Assembly: GCF_003586305.1 (NCBI RefSeq)
Contig: NZ_QXJI01000001.1
Span: 558,001-622,000 of the forward strand
Reading direction: 5' to 3'
Origin: Cognatilysobacter tabacisoli
GTDB lineage: Bacteria > Pseudomonadota > Gammaproteobacteria > Xanthomonadales > Xanthomonadaceae
DNA: 64,000 bases
A model generated the notes under the pieces. It did no database searches. It was not told the DNA's origin and saw only the letters and a program-made list of their open reading frames with translations. The position numbers and the translations under genes were made by a program. Of the stretch, positions 53,719 through 63,688 are shown one piece after another (the stretch's first letter is position 1; every line of letters begins with the position of its first letter).

Positions 53719-54852
53719 CTACAGGTCGGCGAGGAAGCCGGCGACCGCGGGCCCGAATCGGCCGATGTCGACGAGGAAGGCGTCGTGACCCTGCGGCGAT
53801 TCCAACGGCACGAAGCGCGCGTCGGTACCGCCGGCGGCCAGGCCGTCGGCGATCTCCTGCTGCTGCTGGAGCGGGAACAGGATGTCGGTGTGCACGCCGA
53901 TCGCCATGGCCCGATCGAGCCGGATCGAGGCCAGCGCGCGGCGGGTGTCGGCGTCGCTGTGCGCGCGGCCGTCGCCGCAGCACTCGCCGGCGTCGAACCA
54001 GTCCATCGAGCGGCTCAGATACAGGTAGCAGTTGGGGTCGAAGCGGCGCACGAAGCGGCGCGCGTGGCCTTCGAGGTAGCTCTCGACCTCGAACTCGAGC
54101 CCGAACGGGTCCTCGTCGGCGCGGTCGGAGTCCAGCCGCACGCGGCCGAAGCGGCCGTCCCACTCCAGCGCCGAGCGGTAGGTGATGACGCCGAGCTTGC
54201 GCGCCATGCGCATGCCGGACTCGGGGTAGCGGTCGTCGTCGTAGTCGCCGTTGTTCCAGTTCGGGTCGAGGCGGATCGCCTCGCGCTGCAGCGAGCGGAT
54301 CGCGATCGAGAACGGCAGCGCGCGCGCGGCGCCGGAAATGTTGATATGCGTGCGCGCCAGCCCGGGGTGGCGGATCAGCAGGGCGAGGGCGACCATGCCG
54401 CCCATCGAGTTACCGATCACGCAGGCGAGCCGCTCGATGCCGAGCGCGCGCACCACGTGGACCGCGGCGTCGGCGCCGTCCTCGACCGACAGTTCCGGGT
54501 AGGTCAGCCGGTACAGCGCGCCTGTGTCGGGGTTGACCGAGGCCGGACCGGTCGAACCCTTGCAACTGCCGAGCGAGTTGGCGCAGACGACGAACCAGCG
54601 GTCGGTGTCGATCGGTTTGCCGGGGCCCAGCATCGCCTCCCACCAGCCGGGCGACGGGTCGTCGGCATTCGATGCGGCGTGCGCATCGGGCGACAGGCCG
54701 GTCAGGATCAGGATCGCGTTGTCGCCGGCGGCGTTGAGCGTGCCCCAGGTCTCGTAGGCCATGCGCGCGCCGTGCAGCGCGCCGCCGCGCTTCATCGGGA
54801 AAGGCGAAGGCAGGTCGATGAAGCGCGAGCCGGGCGGGATGAATTCGGTCAT
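53719..54852 (-). CDS. MetX-family acyltransferase (serine/homoserine O-succinyl- or acetyltransferase)
   Basis: 377 aa from the ATG at 54852. Alpha/beta-hydrolase fold with the nucleophile elbow GNSMGG (Ser 149), an early GLSPDAHAA and the C-terminal QGHDAFLVD with the catalytic His. The family acylates the hydroxyl of homoserine or serine to prepare it for sulfur incorporation. In Xanthomonadaceae several MetX-like proteins are reported as serine O-succinyltransferases that replace CysE-type chemistry, so a role in cysteine synthesis is possible and would suit the neighbouring cysteine dioxygenase. The acyl donor cannot be read safely here. Confidence 0.9.
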   Translation of the reverse strand: MTEFIPPGSRFIDLPSPFPMKRGGALHGARMAYETWGTLNAAGDNAILILTGLSPDAHAASNADDPSPGWWEAMLGPGKPIDTDRWFVVCANSLGSCKGSTGPASVNPDTGALYRLTYPELSVEDGADAAVHVVRALGIERLACVIGNSMGGMVALALLIRHPGLARTHINISGAARALPFSIAIRSLQREAIRLDPNWNNGDYDDDRYPESGMRMARKLGVITYRSALEWDGRFGRVRLDSDRADEDPFGLEFEVESYLEGHARRFVRRFDPNCYLYLSRSMDWFDAGECCGDGRAHSDADTRRALASIRLDRAMAIGVHTDILFPLQQQQEIADGLAAGGTDARFVPLESPQGHDAFLVDIGRFGPAVAGFLADL

Positions 54853-54916
54853 CGCGAAAGTGTAGCCGCCGCGCGCGGTCGGGTCCGCCGTCACCGCGCG
54901 GCCGCGACGCCGTGGA

Positions 54917-55942
54917 TCAGCGCGCCGTGCCGATCGTCAGCGCGACCGGCGTGCTCGCCGGCAGCGCCACGCGCACCGGCGCGCTTTCGATGTCGCCGTC
55001 CTGGCGCGTCGCGTCGCCGCTGGCCGACAGGCGCGCGAACACTTCGATTTCCTTCAACGCGGAGAGCTTCTGCGTCGGCATCAGGCTGTCGGCGTCGTCG
55101 AGCGTCACCGTCAGCGGCAGCGACGACAGCGGGTGCTTCTCGACCGCGACCGGCATCGGCGGACCGCCGGGCACGCGGGCGATCACGAACACCGTGGTGT
55201 CGCCGCGCAGGCGCACGCGCGCGGCGAAGTCGGGGTCGAGCGCGACGGTGAGCGTCAGCGCATTCGGGCCCGACGCCGACGCCGGCGCGGCGGCGGCCGG
55301 CAGCGGCGGCAGGCCGGCCTCCTGGCGCGCGGCGTCGATCTGCGGGCGCAGCGTGGTGGCGGTTGCGGCTTCGACGACGGTCAGCAGCGGCTCCCAGGTC
55401 TTCGCGGCCTCGGCCGGCTGGCCGGCCTGGCGCTGGGCGATGCCGAGGAACCAGCGGCCGCGCTGGTGCATCGGCTGCAGCGCGAGCGCGGCGCGCAGCA
55501 GCGCCACGGCGTCGGCGTCGAACCGGTTGCCCGCGTTGGCCATCGCGCGCGCTTCGGCGGCTTCGACCAGCAGGTCCGGATCGTCCGGGGCGAGCTTGAT
55601 CGCGCGGGCGAACGCGTCGCGCGCGTCAGCGCGGCGCTCGAGCGCGGCGTACGAGCGGCCGAGCAGGCGCAGGCCTTCGACCTGGTTCGGATCGCGCTCG
55701 AGTTCGGCCTCGAGCTGGGTCACGGCCTCGGCGAGCGTCTGCGGCGCAGCGCGCTGCGCCGGGTCGAGCGCGTTCGGCGTGCCGACCAGCGCGTACAGCA
55801 GCGCGGTGGTCATCGCCAGCACCGCGACCAGCGCGGCGCCGGCCAGCGGGCGGCCCGACGTGCGCGTCGCCCACAGCGGGCGCAGCACGTAGGCCAGCGT
55901 GCCGAGGGCCAGCACGGCCGCGGCGATCACGAATACGGTCAC
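54917..55942 (-). CDS. ccmI: Cytochrome c maturation protein CcmI (TPR apocytochrome chaperone)
   Basis: 341 aa. Two N-terminal helices (residues about 3-20 and 33-53) enclose a short loop; then TPR repeats (QVEGLRLLGRSYAALERRADARDAFARAIKLAPDD is read at about 90-125) and a C-terminal beta domain. CcmI holds apocytochrome c and presents it to CcmF/H. It is the last gene of the ccm operon, starting 1 base after the ccmH stop. Confidence 0.92.
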   Translation of the reverse strand: MTVFVIAAAVLALGTLAYVLRPLWATRTSGRPLAGAALVAVLAMTTALLYALVGTPNALDPAQRAAPQTLAEAVTQLEAELERDPNQVEGLRLLGRSYAALERRADARDAFARAIKLAPDDPDLLVEAAEARAMANAGNRFDADAVALLRAALALQPMHQRGRWFLGIAQRQAGQPAEAAKTWEPLLTVVEAATATTLRPQIDAARQEAGLPPLPAAAAPASASGPNALTLTVALDPDFAARVRLRGDTTVFVIARVPGGPPMPVAVEKHPLSSLPLTVTLDDADSLMPTQKLSALKEIEVFARLSASGDATRQDGDIESAPVRVALPASTPVALTIGTAR

Positions 55943-55943
55943 G

Positions 55944-56417
55944 TCACCACTCCTGGTCGTCGTCGGGCGCGGCGGCGTGCGCGGCCGGCGCGCGGCGGCG
56001 CACCAGCGTGGTGATCACGATGCCGCCGATCACCAGCAGCAGCGCCGGGCCGAACCACAGCAGCCAGGTCTTCGATTCGACCTGCGGCCGGTACAGCACG
56101 AACTCGCCGTAGCGGGCGACGAGGAAGTCCTTGATCTGCGCGTCGTCCTTGCCCTCGCGCATCAGCGCCAGCACCTCGCGGCGCAGGTCGACGGCGATCT
56201 GCGCATTCGAGTCGGCCAGCGACTGGTTCTGGCACATCACGCAGCGCAGTTCGGCGACGAGCGCGTGGAAGCGCTGCTCCTCGCGTGCGTCGGTGAACTC
56301 CGGCGGCGCGGCGTCGGTGGCGACCTGCGCCTGCGCGGCCGGCGCCGTAACGAGCGCGGCAAACGCGACAGTTGCCGCGGTCAACACCGACATCGCAAGC
56401 ATGCGCAGCGCGGTCAT
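55944..56417 (-). CDS. ccmH: Cytochrome c maturation protein CcmH (thiol reductase)
   Basis: 157 aa from the ATG at 56417, overlapping the ccmG stop. Signal peptide ending AAQAQ; the conserved redox motif LRCVMCQNQS; and a C-terminal helix. CcmH reduces the disulfide of apocytochrome before haem attachment, in the periplasm. The length fits the single-domain form, with the TPR part encoded separately as ccmI. Confidence 0.95.
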   Translation of the reverse strand: MTALRMLAMSVLTAATVAFAALVTAPAAQAQVATDAAPPEFTDAREEQRFHALVAELRCVMCQNQSLADSNAQIAVDLRREVLALMREGKDDAQIKDFLVARYGEFVLYRPQVESKTWLLWFGPALLLVIGGIVITTLVRRRAPAAHAAAPDDDQEW

Positions 56418-56971
56418 GGCCTGGCCTCGAGCCGTTCCAGCGCGGGCACGAGCTCGCCGGCGATCTTGGCGTCGGTCAGCGGGCCCACGTGCTTCCAGCG
56501 CACCACGCCGTCGGCGTCGACGAGGAAAGTCTCCGGCGCGCCGTAGATGCCCCAGTCGATCGCGACCTGGCCGTCGTAGTCGACCAGCACCATCCAGTAC
56601 GGGTTGCCGAACTGCTCGAGCCAGCGCAGCGCGTCGGCGTGCTCGTCCTTCCAGTTGAAACCGATCACGCGCACGCGCTTGGTCTCGGCGAAGCGGGTCA
56701 GCACCGGGTGCTCGTCGCGGCACGCGGGGCACCAGCTGCCCCACACGTTGAGCACGTACGGCGCGCCGCGCAGGTCGGCGGACGACACCAGCCGGCCGGC
56801 CTCGTGCAGCACTGGGAGCTTGAACGCGGGCGCCGGCTTGCCGACCAGCGGCGACGGCAGCGCGTCGCGGTCCGGGTTGCGGCTCAGCCACACGCCCGCG
56901 GCGAGCAGCACCCCGAGCGCGGCGACGACCGCCAGCGGAATCCAGCGCGACAGCGAGGTGCGCGCGGTCAT
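56414..56971 (-). CDS. ccmG: Thiol:disulfide interchange protein CcmG/DsbE
   Basis: 185 aa from the ATG at 56971, overlapping the ccmF stop. One N-terminal transmembrane helix, then a thioredoxin fold with the active site WCPAC and the GAPETFLVD cis-proline region. It gives electrons to CcmH and apocytochromes in the periplasm. Confidence 0.96.
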   Translation of the reverse strand: MTARTSLSRWIPLAVVAALGVLLAAGVWLSRNPDRDALPSPLVGKPAPAFKLPVLHEAGRLVSSADLRGAPYVLNVWGSWCPACRDEHPVLTRFAETKRVRVIGFNWKDEHADALRWLEQFGNPYWMVLVDYDGQVAIDWGIYGAPETFLVDADGVVRWKHVGPLTDAKIAGELVPALERLEARP

Positions 56972-58947
56972 GCGGACGGCTCCGTCGCGAGCGCGCCCTC
57001 GGCGCGGCCGCGTGGCGCCCGCGCCGGCGCGGGCTCGCGCACGACCCGGAACCGGCGGTCGGCCGCGGCGACGAGGCCGCCGAGCATCATCAGCAGCGCG
57101 CCGGCCCAGATCCAGCGGACATAGGGCTTGATGTGCACGCGCAGCGCCCAGGCGCCGTCGCCGAGCGGCTCGCCAAGCGCGACGTAGACGTCGCGTGTCC
57201 AGCCGCGGTCGATCGCGGCCTCTGTCATCACCTGGCCGCCGCTGGCGTAGGCGCGCTTCTCGGGGTGCATCGTCGCCATCGGTTCGCCGCGGTCGAGCAC
57301 CTGCACCGTGCCGTACTGCGCGGTGAAGTTCGGGCCGGGGCGCTGCTGCACGCCGTCGAAGCGGAACTCGTAGCGGCCGAGGGTGACGCTCTGGCCGGGG
57401 GTCACGGCCAGCTCGCGCTGCTGGTTCAGCCCCTCGACCAGCAGGGCGCCGACCAGGAACACCGCGATGCCGAGGTGGGCGAGGGTCATGCCGGCCATCT
57501 CGGCGGTGAACTTCCTGCCGGTGGACTGCAGGCGCGTCCACACGAACCGCAGCGTGCCGGCGGCGACCCACGCCGCGCCGAACACGCCGGCGGCGACCTT
57601 CCACTGGCCCTGCGGCGCCATGAAGAACGCGACCACGCCAAGCGCGGCGGCCAGGCCGAGCCACGGCAGCAGCATCGCCAGCGGCCGTGACACCTGCTCG
57701 CGCTGCCAGCGCGTCACCGGGCCGAACGGCACCAGCAGCACCAGCGGCGCCATCAGCAGGATGAACAGCAGCGAGAAGTACGGCGGGCCAACCGAGATCT
57801 TGCCGAGCTCGAGCGCGTCGGCCAGCAGCGGGTACAGCGTGCCGAGCAGCACCATCGCGCAGGCCGTGGTCAGCAGCAGGTTGTTGGCCAGCAGCAGGGT
57901 CTCGCGCGAGGTGGCCTCGAACGGCTGGCCCTCGTACTCGACGCCCGGCGCGCGCAGCCCGTACAGCAGCAGCGAGCCGCCGACGACGATGCCGAGGAAG
58001 ATCAGCACGAACAATCCGCGCGACGGGTCGGCGGCGAACGCGTGCACGCTGGTCAGCACGCCCGAGCGCACCAGGAACGTGCCGAGCAGCGACAGCGAGA
58101 ACGTGGCGATCGCCAGCAGCAGGGTCCAGCCGCGGAACGCGCCGCGCTTCTCGGTGACGGCCTGCGAGTGGATCAGCGCCGCGCCGGCGAGCCACGGCAT
58201 GAAGCTGGCGTTCTCGACCGGATCCCAGAACCACCAACCGCCCCAGCCCAGTTCGTAGTACGCCCACCACGAGCCCAGCGCGATTCCGAACGTCAGGAAC
58301 GCCCACGCGACGTTGGTCCAGGGCCGCGTCCAGCGCAGCCAGCGCGCGTCGATGCGGCCGTCGAGCAGCGCGGCGACGGCGAATGCGAACGGCACCGCGA
58401 AGCCGACGTAGCCGACGTACAGCATCGGCGGGTGGATGATCATCCCCGGGTCCTGCAGCAGCGGGTTCAGGTCGCGGCCCTCGGCGGCGGCCGGCAGCAG
58501 GCGCTGGAACGGGTTGCTGGTGAAGATCAGGAACGCCAGGAAGCCGACGCTGACGATGCCCATCACGCCGAGCACGCGCGCCAAAACGTCGGCCGGAAGC
58601 CGCTGCGACCAGCGCGCCACCGCGCCGGTCCACAGCGCCAGGATCAGCGCCCACAGCAGCAGCGAGCCCTCGTGCGCGCCCCACACGGCGGTGTAGCGGT
58701 ACATCACCGGCAGCAGCGAGTTGCTGTTCTCGGCCACGTAGCGCAGCGAGAAGTCCTGCTGCACGAAGCCGTGGGTCAGCACGACGAACGCGAACGCCAC
58801 CAGCACCAGCTGCGCGTACGCCGCCGGGCGCGCGACCGCCATCCACGGCGCGATGCCGCGCTGCGCGCCGACCAAGGGCAGCACCGCCTGCAGCGCCGAG
58901 ACCAGCAGCGCCAGGACCAGGGCGACCTGGCCGAGTTCGGCAAGCAT
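56968..58947 (-). CDS. ccmF: Haem lyase CcmF
   Basis: 659 aa from the ATG at 58947; the frame upstream is not protein-like. About 15 transmembrane helices. The WWD haem-handling domain is present (WGGWWFWDPVENASFMPW) with flanking conserved His residues (AVWGAHEGS, IHSQAVTEKRG). It ligates haem, taken from CcmE, to the CxxCH motif of apocytochromes. Overlaps ccmG by 4 bases; 22 bases behind ccmE. Confidence 0.97.
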   Translation of the reverse strand: MLAELGQVALVLALLVSALQAVLPLVGAQRGIAPWMAVARPAAYAQLVLVAFAFVVLTHGFVQQDFSLRYVAENSNSLLPVMYRYTAVWGAHEGSLLLWALILALWTGAVARWSQRLPADVLARVLGVMGIVSVGFLAFLIFTSNPFQRLLPAAAEGRDLNPLLQDPGMIIHPPMLYVGYVGFAVPFAFAVAALLDGRIDARWLRWTRPWTNVAWAFLTFGIALGSWWAYYELGWGGWWFWDPVENASFMPWLAGAALIHSQAVTEKRGAFRGWTLLLAIATFSLSLLGTFLVRSGVLTSVHAFAADPSRGLFVLIFLGIVVGGSLLLYGLRAPGVEYEGQPFEATSRETLLLANNLLLTTACAMVLLGTLYPLLADALELGKISVGPPYFSLLFILLMAPLVLLVPFGPVTRWQREQVSRPLAMLLPWLGLAAALGVVAFFMAPQGQWKVAAGVFGAAWVAAGTLRFVWTRLQSTGRKFTAEMAGMTLAHLGIAVFLVGALLVEGLNQQRELAVTPGQSVTLGRYEFRFDGVQQRPGPNFTAQYGTVQVLDRGEPMATMHPEKRAYASGGQVMTEAAIDRGWTRDVYVALGEPLGDGAWALRVHIKPYVRWIWAGALLMMLGGLVAAADRRFRVVREPAPARAPRGRAEGALATEPSA

Positions 58948-58969
58948 CAGCGCGCTCCCGCCGCGCCGG

Positions 58970-59449
58970 TCACGGCGCGGTCCCGGCGGCCGGGGCCTGC
59001 ACGTCGTGCTTCTTGTGCGCGGCGCCCATCTTGTCGGCGACTTCCTTCGGCATGTAGGTCTCGTCGTGCTTGGCAAGCACTTCCTCGGCGACGAAGCGGT
59101 CGCCCTGCATGCGGCCGGTGGCGACGACGGCCTGCTTCTCGCGGAACAGGTCCGGGAGGATCCCGGTGTAGACCACCGGCATCAGCGCGTCGCCGTCGGT
59201 GACCTGGAAGTGCGCCTCCATCGAACCGGCGGCGCGCTTGAACGAGCCTTCCTCGACCATCCCGCCGAGGCGGAAGCGGGCCTGGCCGGAGGCGACCTGC
59301 GGGCCGGCTTCGCCGCTGCGGACCTCGCTGGGCGTGTACAGGTAGGCGACGTTGCGCTGCAGCGCCATTGCCACCAGCGTCACCGCCACGGCGGCGGCGA
59401 CGACGAGCGCGAGGATCAGCAGCAGGCGGCGGCGACGGATCGGGTTCAT
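58970..59449 (-). CDS. ccmE: Haem chaperone CcmE
   Basis: 159 aa. N-terminal anchor helix, OB-fold, and the haem-binding motif AKHDETYMP containing the covalent-haem His. It carries haem from CcmABCD to CcmF in the periplasm. The Ala/Pro-rich tail is typical. Confidence 0.97.
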   Translation of the reverse strand: MNPIRRRRLLLILALVVAAAVAVTLVAMALQRNVAYLYTPSEVRSGEAGPQVASGQARFRLGGMVEEGSFKRAAGSMEAHFQVTDGDALMPVVYTGILPDLFREKQAVVATGRMQGDRFVAEEVLAKHDETYMPKEVADKMGAAHKKHDVQAPAAGTAP

Positions 59450-59480
59450 TGCATTCCAGCGTGGTGGATCGAGGGGAGTG

Positions 59481-59666
59481 CTAACGGATCAGTTCGGGCG
59501 GGCGGCCGTCGCTGGATGCAGCGGACTGGCGCGAGCGTTCGCGCGCGGCGCGCTGGCGGGCGTTGCGCAGCTCGCGGCGGATCTGCAGGCGGGTGGCGAC
59601 GTAGTCCCAGCCGAGCACGACGACGAAGACCGCGTACGCGGCGACGACGTATTCCAGGTAGCTCAT
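59481..59666 (-). CDS. ccmD: Cytochrome c maturation protein CcmD
   Basis: 61 aa from the ATG at 59666, overlapping the ccmC stop. One transmembrane helix ([18 protein letters not shown]) followed by a basic, charged tail, as usual for CcmD, which helps release haem-loaded CcmE from CcmABC. Confidence 0.88.
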   Translation of the reverse strand: MSYLEYVVAAYAVFVVVLGWDYVATRLQIRRELRNARQRAARERSRQSAASSDGRPPELIR

Positions 59667-60412
59667 GCGCCGCCCCCGGCCTGCTCGGCGACCCAGGCCT
59701 TGCCCGACTCGCGACGCAGGTTGTCGGCGCGTGCGCGGGCGAGGAGGGCACCGATGAACCACAGCTTGGTGCCGACCACCATCCACAGCAGCGGCGGCAG
59801 CATGCTCGGATCCATCGACGACTCGCCGAACACGCGGATCGTCTGGCCCTGGTGCAGCGAGTTCCACCACACCACCGAGTAGCGGATCACCGGCAGCAGC
59901 ACCACGCCGACGATCGCCAGCAGGCCGGCGGCGCGCGCGGCGGCGCGGCGGTCGTCGATCGCGTTGTACAGGCCGATCACGCCCAGGTAGAGGAACAGCA
60001 GGATCAGCTCGGTGGTCAGGCGCGGGTCCCAGTCCCACCACGTGCCCCACATCGGCTTGCCCCAGATCGAACCGGTCAGCAGGGTGATCAGGGTGAACGC
60101 CGCGCCGATCGGCGCGCACGCCATCGCCAGGATCTCGCACAGCTTGATCCGCCAGACCAGCGCGATCGTCGCGTACAGCGCCATCAGCGCGAACACGGCC
60201 ATGCTCATCCACGCCGCGGGGACGTGGATGTAGAGGATCCGGAAGCTGTCGCCCTGCTGGTAGTCGGCCGGCACGCCGAACAGGCTCCAGGCGACGCCGA
60301 CCGCCATCGTCACCAGGCCCAGGCCGTAGCCCCACGGCGCCCAGCGCGCCGCGAAGCGGTCGAACGTGGGCGGCGAACCGAGTTTGTGGAACCACAGGAC
60401 GATGGGGTGCAT
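59663..60412 (-). CDS. ccmC: Haem exporter/handling protein CcmC
   Basis: 249 aa with six transmembrane helices. The WWD signature WGTWWDWDPRLT and flanking His residues (ILYIHVPAAW, NSLHQG) hold haem for transfer to CcmE. Located in the inner membrane. It lies 87 bases behind ccmB and overlaps ccmD by 4 bases. Confidence 0.97.
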   Translation of the reverse strand: MHPIVLWFHKLGSPPTFDRFAARWAPWGYGLGLVTMAVGVAWSLFGVPADYQQGDSFRILYIHVPAAWMSMAVFALMALYATIALVWRIKLCEILAMACAPIGAAFTLITLLTGSIWGKPMWGTWWDWDPRLTTELILLFLYLGVIGLYNAIDDRRAAARAAGLLAIVGVVLLPVIRYSVVWWNSLHQGQTIRVFGESSMDPSMLPPLLWMVVGTKLWFIGALLARARADNLRRESGKAWVAEQAGGGA

Positions 60413-60499
60413 GGCGTCGCGTTTGGGTTTGCGTGCCCGCCCGGATGCGGCCGGAGCAGGGTGCGTTGGGGCCTGCGCTGGCCCGGTGCCGGCGTGGCG

Positions 60500-61215
60500 T
60501 CAGCTCAGTGCGATGCGGATCGCCGCGGCGGCCGTGAGCGGTGCCAGCACCACCGCGGCCACCAGTCCGGCGGCGAGCAGCAGCAGCGCCCCGCTGGCGT
60601 CGAATCCCTGCGCCGAGGCCGCGACGGCGCCGGCGCCGAACACCAGCACCGGCACGTACAGCGGCAGCGCCAGCAAGGCCACAAGTATACCGGAGCGCCT
60701 CATCCCGACCGTCAGCGCAGCCACCACCGCGCCGATCAGGCTCAGCAGCGGCGTACCCAGCGCCAGCGAGGCCATCAGCACGGGCAGCTGGTCGCGCGGC
60801 AGGTACAGCAGCTCGCCGAGCAGCGGGGCGGCCAGCAGCAGCGGCAGCGCGGTCGTCGCCCAGTGCATGAACGTGCGCACGGCGACCAGCCACGCCAGCG
60901 GCACCGGCGCGAGCATCCACTGTTCGAGCGAGCCGTCCTCTGCGTCGCCGCGGAACAGGGTGTCCAGCGCCAGCAGCCCGGCGAGCAGCACCGCGACCCA
61001 CAGCACTGCGGCGGCGACCTTCGACAGCGCGGCGGCCTCGCCGCCCAGCGCGAGCGCGAACAGCACCACGACGATCACCGCGAACAGCGCCGGCTGCAGC
61101 GCGTCGCCGCGGCGGCGCCACAGCAGCCGCAGGTCGCGGGTGACCAGCGCCCGCGCGGCGCCGGCGAGCGTGGCGTGGCCGCCGTGCCCGGGCGCAGGGA
61201 ACTCCGCCGCGGCGC

Positions 61216-61219
<4 letters not shown>
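60500..61219 (-). CDS. ccmB: Haem ABC transporter permease CcmB
   Basis: 239 aa from the ATG at 61219, overlapping the ccmA stop. Six transmembrane helices; family motifs include [14 protein letters not shown] and [14 protein letters not shown]. With CcmA it forms the ABC unit that uses ATP to release holo-CcmE. Confidence 0.95.
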
Positions 61220-61863
<644 letters not shown>

Positions 61864-61909
61864 CGGCGCGGCGCGGGCGGCCCAGGCAACGGCGTGGGCC
61901 GCGGGGCCG

Positions 61910-62389
61910 TCATTCTAACCAGTCGGTATGGGCATCCGGCCCGGGCGACGCAGGCGCTGCCGGCCGCGGCAGCAGCATCCGCAGCCGCACCGGCGCGCCG
62001 CGCTCCCAGGCCAGCACGCCGGCCTGGCCGAACTCGACCGCGAGCCGGTCGAGCGCCCCGGTGTCGAGGTCGGCGACCAGCCAGCCCGGTTCGCGCCACG
62101 CGCCGTCGTCGGCCGCGGCCCATGCCGGCAGCCGCGGCGCGCCGGCCTCGTCGAGCAGGGCGACCAGCAGCGCGTCGGCCTGCGCGTTCGCCTCGTCCGG
62201 GCGCGGCTGCGAGGCCGGGTTCCACGCGGTGATGAAGGCGTAGCGCTGGGCCGGCCAGTAGGCCTCCAGGTCGGGAGCCGGTTCGCCGACGCGCAGCGGC
62301 AGCGAATCGCCGTCCAGCCGCACGGCGTAGTCGGCCTTCGCGTAGGCGAGGGCCAGCCCGGCGGCGTCGACGACTTCGAGCGCGTGCAT
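61910..62389 (-). CDS. DUF3293-family protein
   Basis: 159 aa from the ATG at 62389; the upstream frame is not protein-like. Middle segment [19 protein letters not shown] matches the DUF3293 signature, followed by [10 protein letters not shown] and a Trp/Glu-rich part. Small cytoplasmic protein without a known function. It is divergent from the aminotransferase gene and upstream of ccmA. Confidence 0.8.
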   Translation of the reverse strand: MHALEVVDAAGLALAYAKADYAVRLDGDSLPLRVGEPAPDLEAYWPAQRYAFITAWNPASQPRPDEANAQADALLVALLDEAGAPRLPAWAAADDGAWREPGWLVADLDTGALDRLAVEFGQAGVLAWERGAPVRLRMLLPRPAAPASPGPDAHTDWLE

Positions 62390-62512
62390 GCCAGCAGTGT
62401 CGCGGCGCGCCTGCGGCGGCGCAAATGCACCGTCGGGTTGATCGCACCGTTCGTCATGACGCTCGGCCGCCGGGCTTCGTACACTCTGCGTCCCCACGCA
62501 CGACGCCTCCCG

Positions 62513-63679
62513 ATGACCCACGACTCCCCGCTGCAGGTCGAGACCAAGCTGCCCAAGGTCGGCACCACCATTTTCACTGTGATGTCACAGCTGGCCGTCG
62601 AGCACGGCGCAGTCAACCTCGGCCAGGGATTTCCCGACTTCGATGTGCCGCAGCGCCTCGTCGACGCGCTGTCGCGGGCGATGGCCGATGGCAAGAACCA
62701 GTACGCCCCGATGACCGGGATCCCGGCATTGCGCCAGGCGATCGCGGCCAAGACCGAGCGCTGCTACGGCTGGCGCCCGGACGCCGACGCCGAGGTCACG
62801 GTCACGTCCGGCGCGAGCGAGGCGATCTTCGATGCGATCCACGCCGTGGTGCGGCCGGGCGACGAGGTGATCGTGCTCGACCCGTGCTACGACTGCTACG
62901 AGCCGGCGATCGACCTGGCCGGCGGCGTCGCGGTGCACGTGCCGCTGGACCCGGCGACGTTCGCGCCGGACTGGGCGCTGATCCGCGCCGCGGTGACGCC
63001 GAAGACCCGCGTGCTGATGATCAATTCGCCGCACAACCCGTCCGGCGCGATGTTTAGCGCCGACGACATCGCGCAGCTGACCGCGCTGCTCGACGGCACC
63101 GGCATCGTGCTGCTGTCGGACGAGGTCTACGAGCACATCGTGTTCGACGGGCGCGTGCACGAATCGGTGCTGCGCTACCCCTCGCTGCGCGAGCGCGCGT
63201 TCGTGGTGTCGAGCTTCGGCAAGACCTACCATTGCACCGGCTGGAAGCTCGGCTACTGCATCGCGCCGCCGGCGCTGTCGGCCGAGTTCCGCAAGGTGCA
63301 CCAGTACAACACCTTCTGCACCTTCGCCCCGGCGCAGTGGGCGTTCGCGGAGATGATCGAAGCCGAGCCGGAGCACTACGACGGGCTGGGCGACTTCTAC
63401 CAGGCCAAGCGCGACCGCTTCCGCGAACAGCTGCTGACGACGCGGCTGAAGCCGCTCGACGTGCCGGGCGGCTATTTCCAGCTGGTCGACTACTCGGCGG
63501 TCAGCGACCTCGACGACGCGGCATTCTGTCGCTGGCTGACGACCGAGAAGGGCGTGGCGGCGATCCCGCTGTCGCCGTTCTACGAGACGCCGCCGGCCGG
63601 CCAGCGGCTGGCACGGCTGTGCTTCGCCAAGAACGAGGCGACGCTCGACGCGGCGATCGCGCGGCTGCAGCAGCTCTGA
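62513..63679 (+). CDS. Methionine aminotransferase (YbdL-like, class I PLP enzyme)
   Basis: 388 aa from the ATG at 62513. Fold-type I aminotransferase: NLGQGFPDF near the start, NSPHNPSGAMF, the DEVYEH motif, and the PLP Lys in SFGKTYHCTGWK. The wording matches YbdL/MtnE-type enzymes, which transaminate 4-methylthio-2-oxobutanoate to methionine, often with glutamine. The next gene codes an omega-amidase that removes the alpha-ketoglutaramate formed, so the pair likely acts in methionine salvage. Confidence 0.92.
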   Translation: MTHDSPLQVETKLPKVGTTIFTVMSQLAVEHGAVNLGQGFPDFDVPQRLVDALSRAMADGKNQYAPMTGIPALRQAIAAKTERCYGWRPDADAEVTVTSGASEAIFDAIHAVVRPGDEVIVLDPCYDCYEPAIDLAGGVAVHVPLDPATFAPDWALIRAAVTPKTRVLMINSPHNPSGAMFSADDIAQLTALLDGTGIVLLSDEVYEHIVFDGRVHESVLRYPSLRERAFVVSSFGKTYHCTGWKLGYCIAPPALSAEFRKVHQYNTFCTFAPAQWAFAEMIEAEPEHYDGLGDFYQAKRDRFREQLLTTRLKPLDVPGGYFQLVDYSAVSDLDDAAFCRWLTTEKGVAAIPLSPFYETPPAGQRLARLCFAKNEATLDAAIARLQQL

Positions 63680-63688
63680 GGTGACCCG

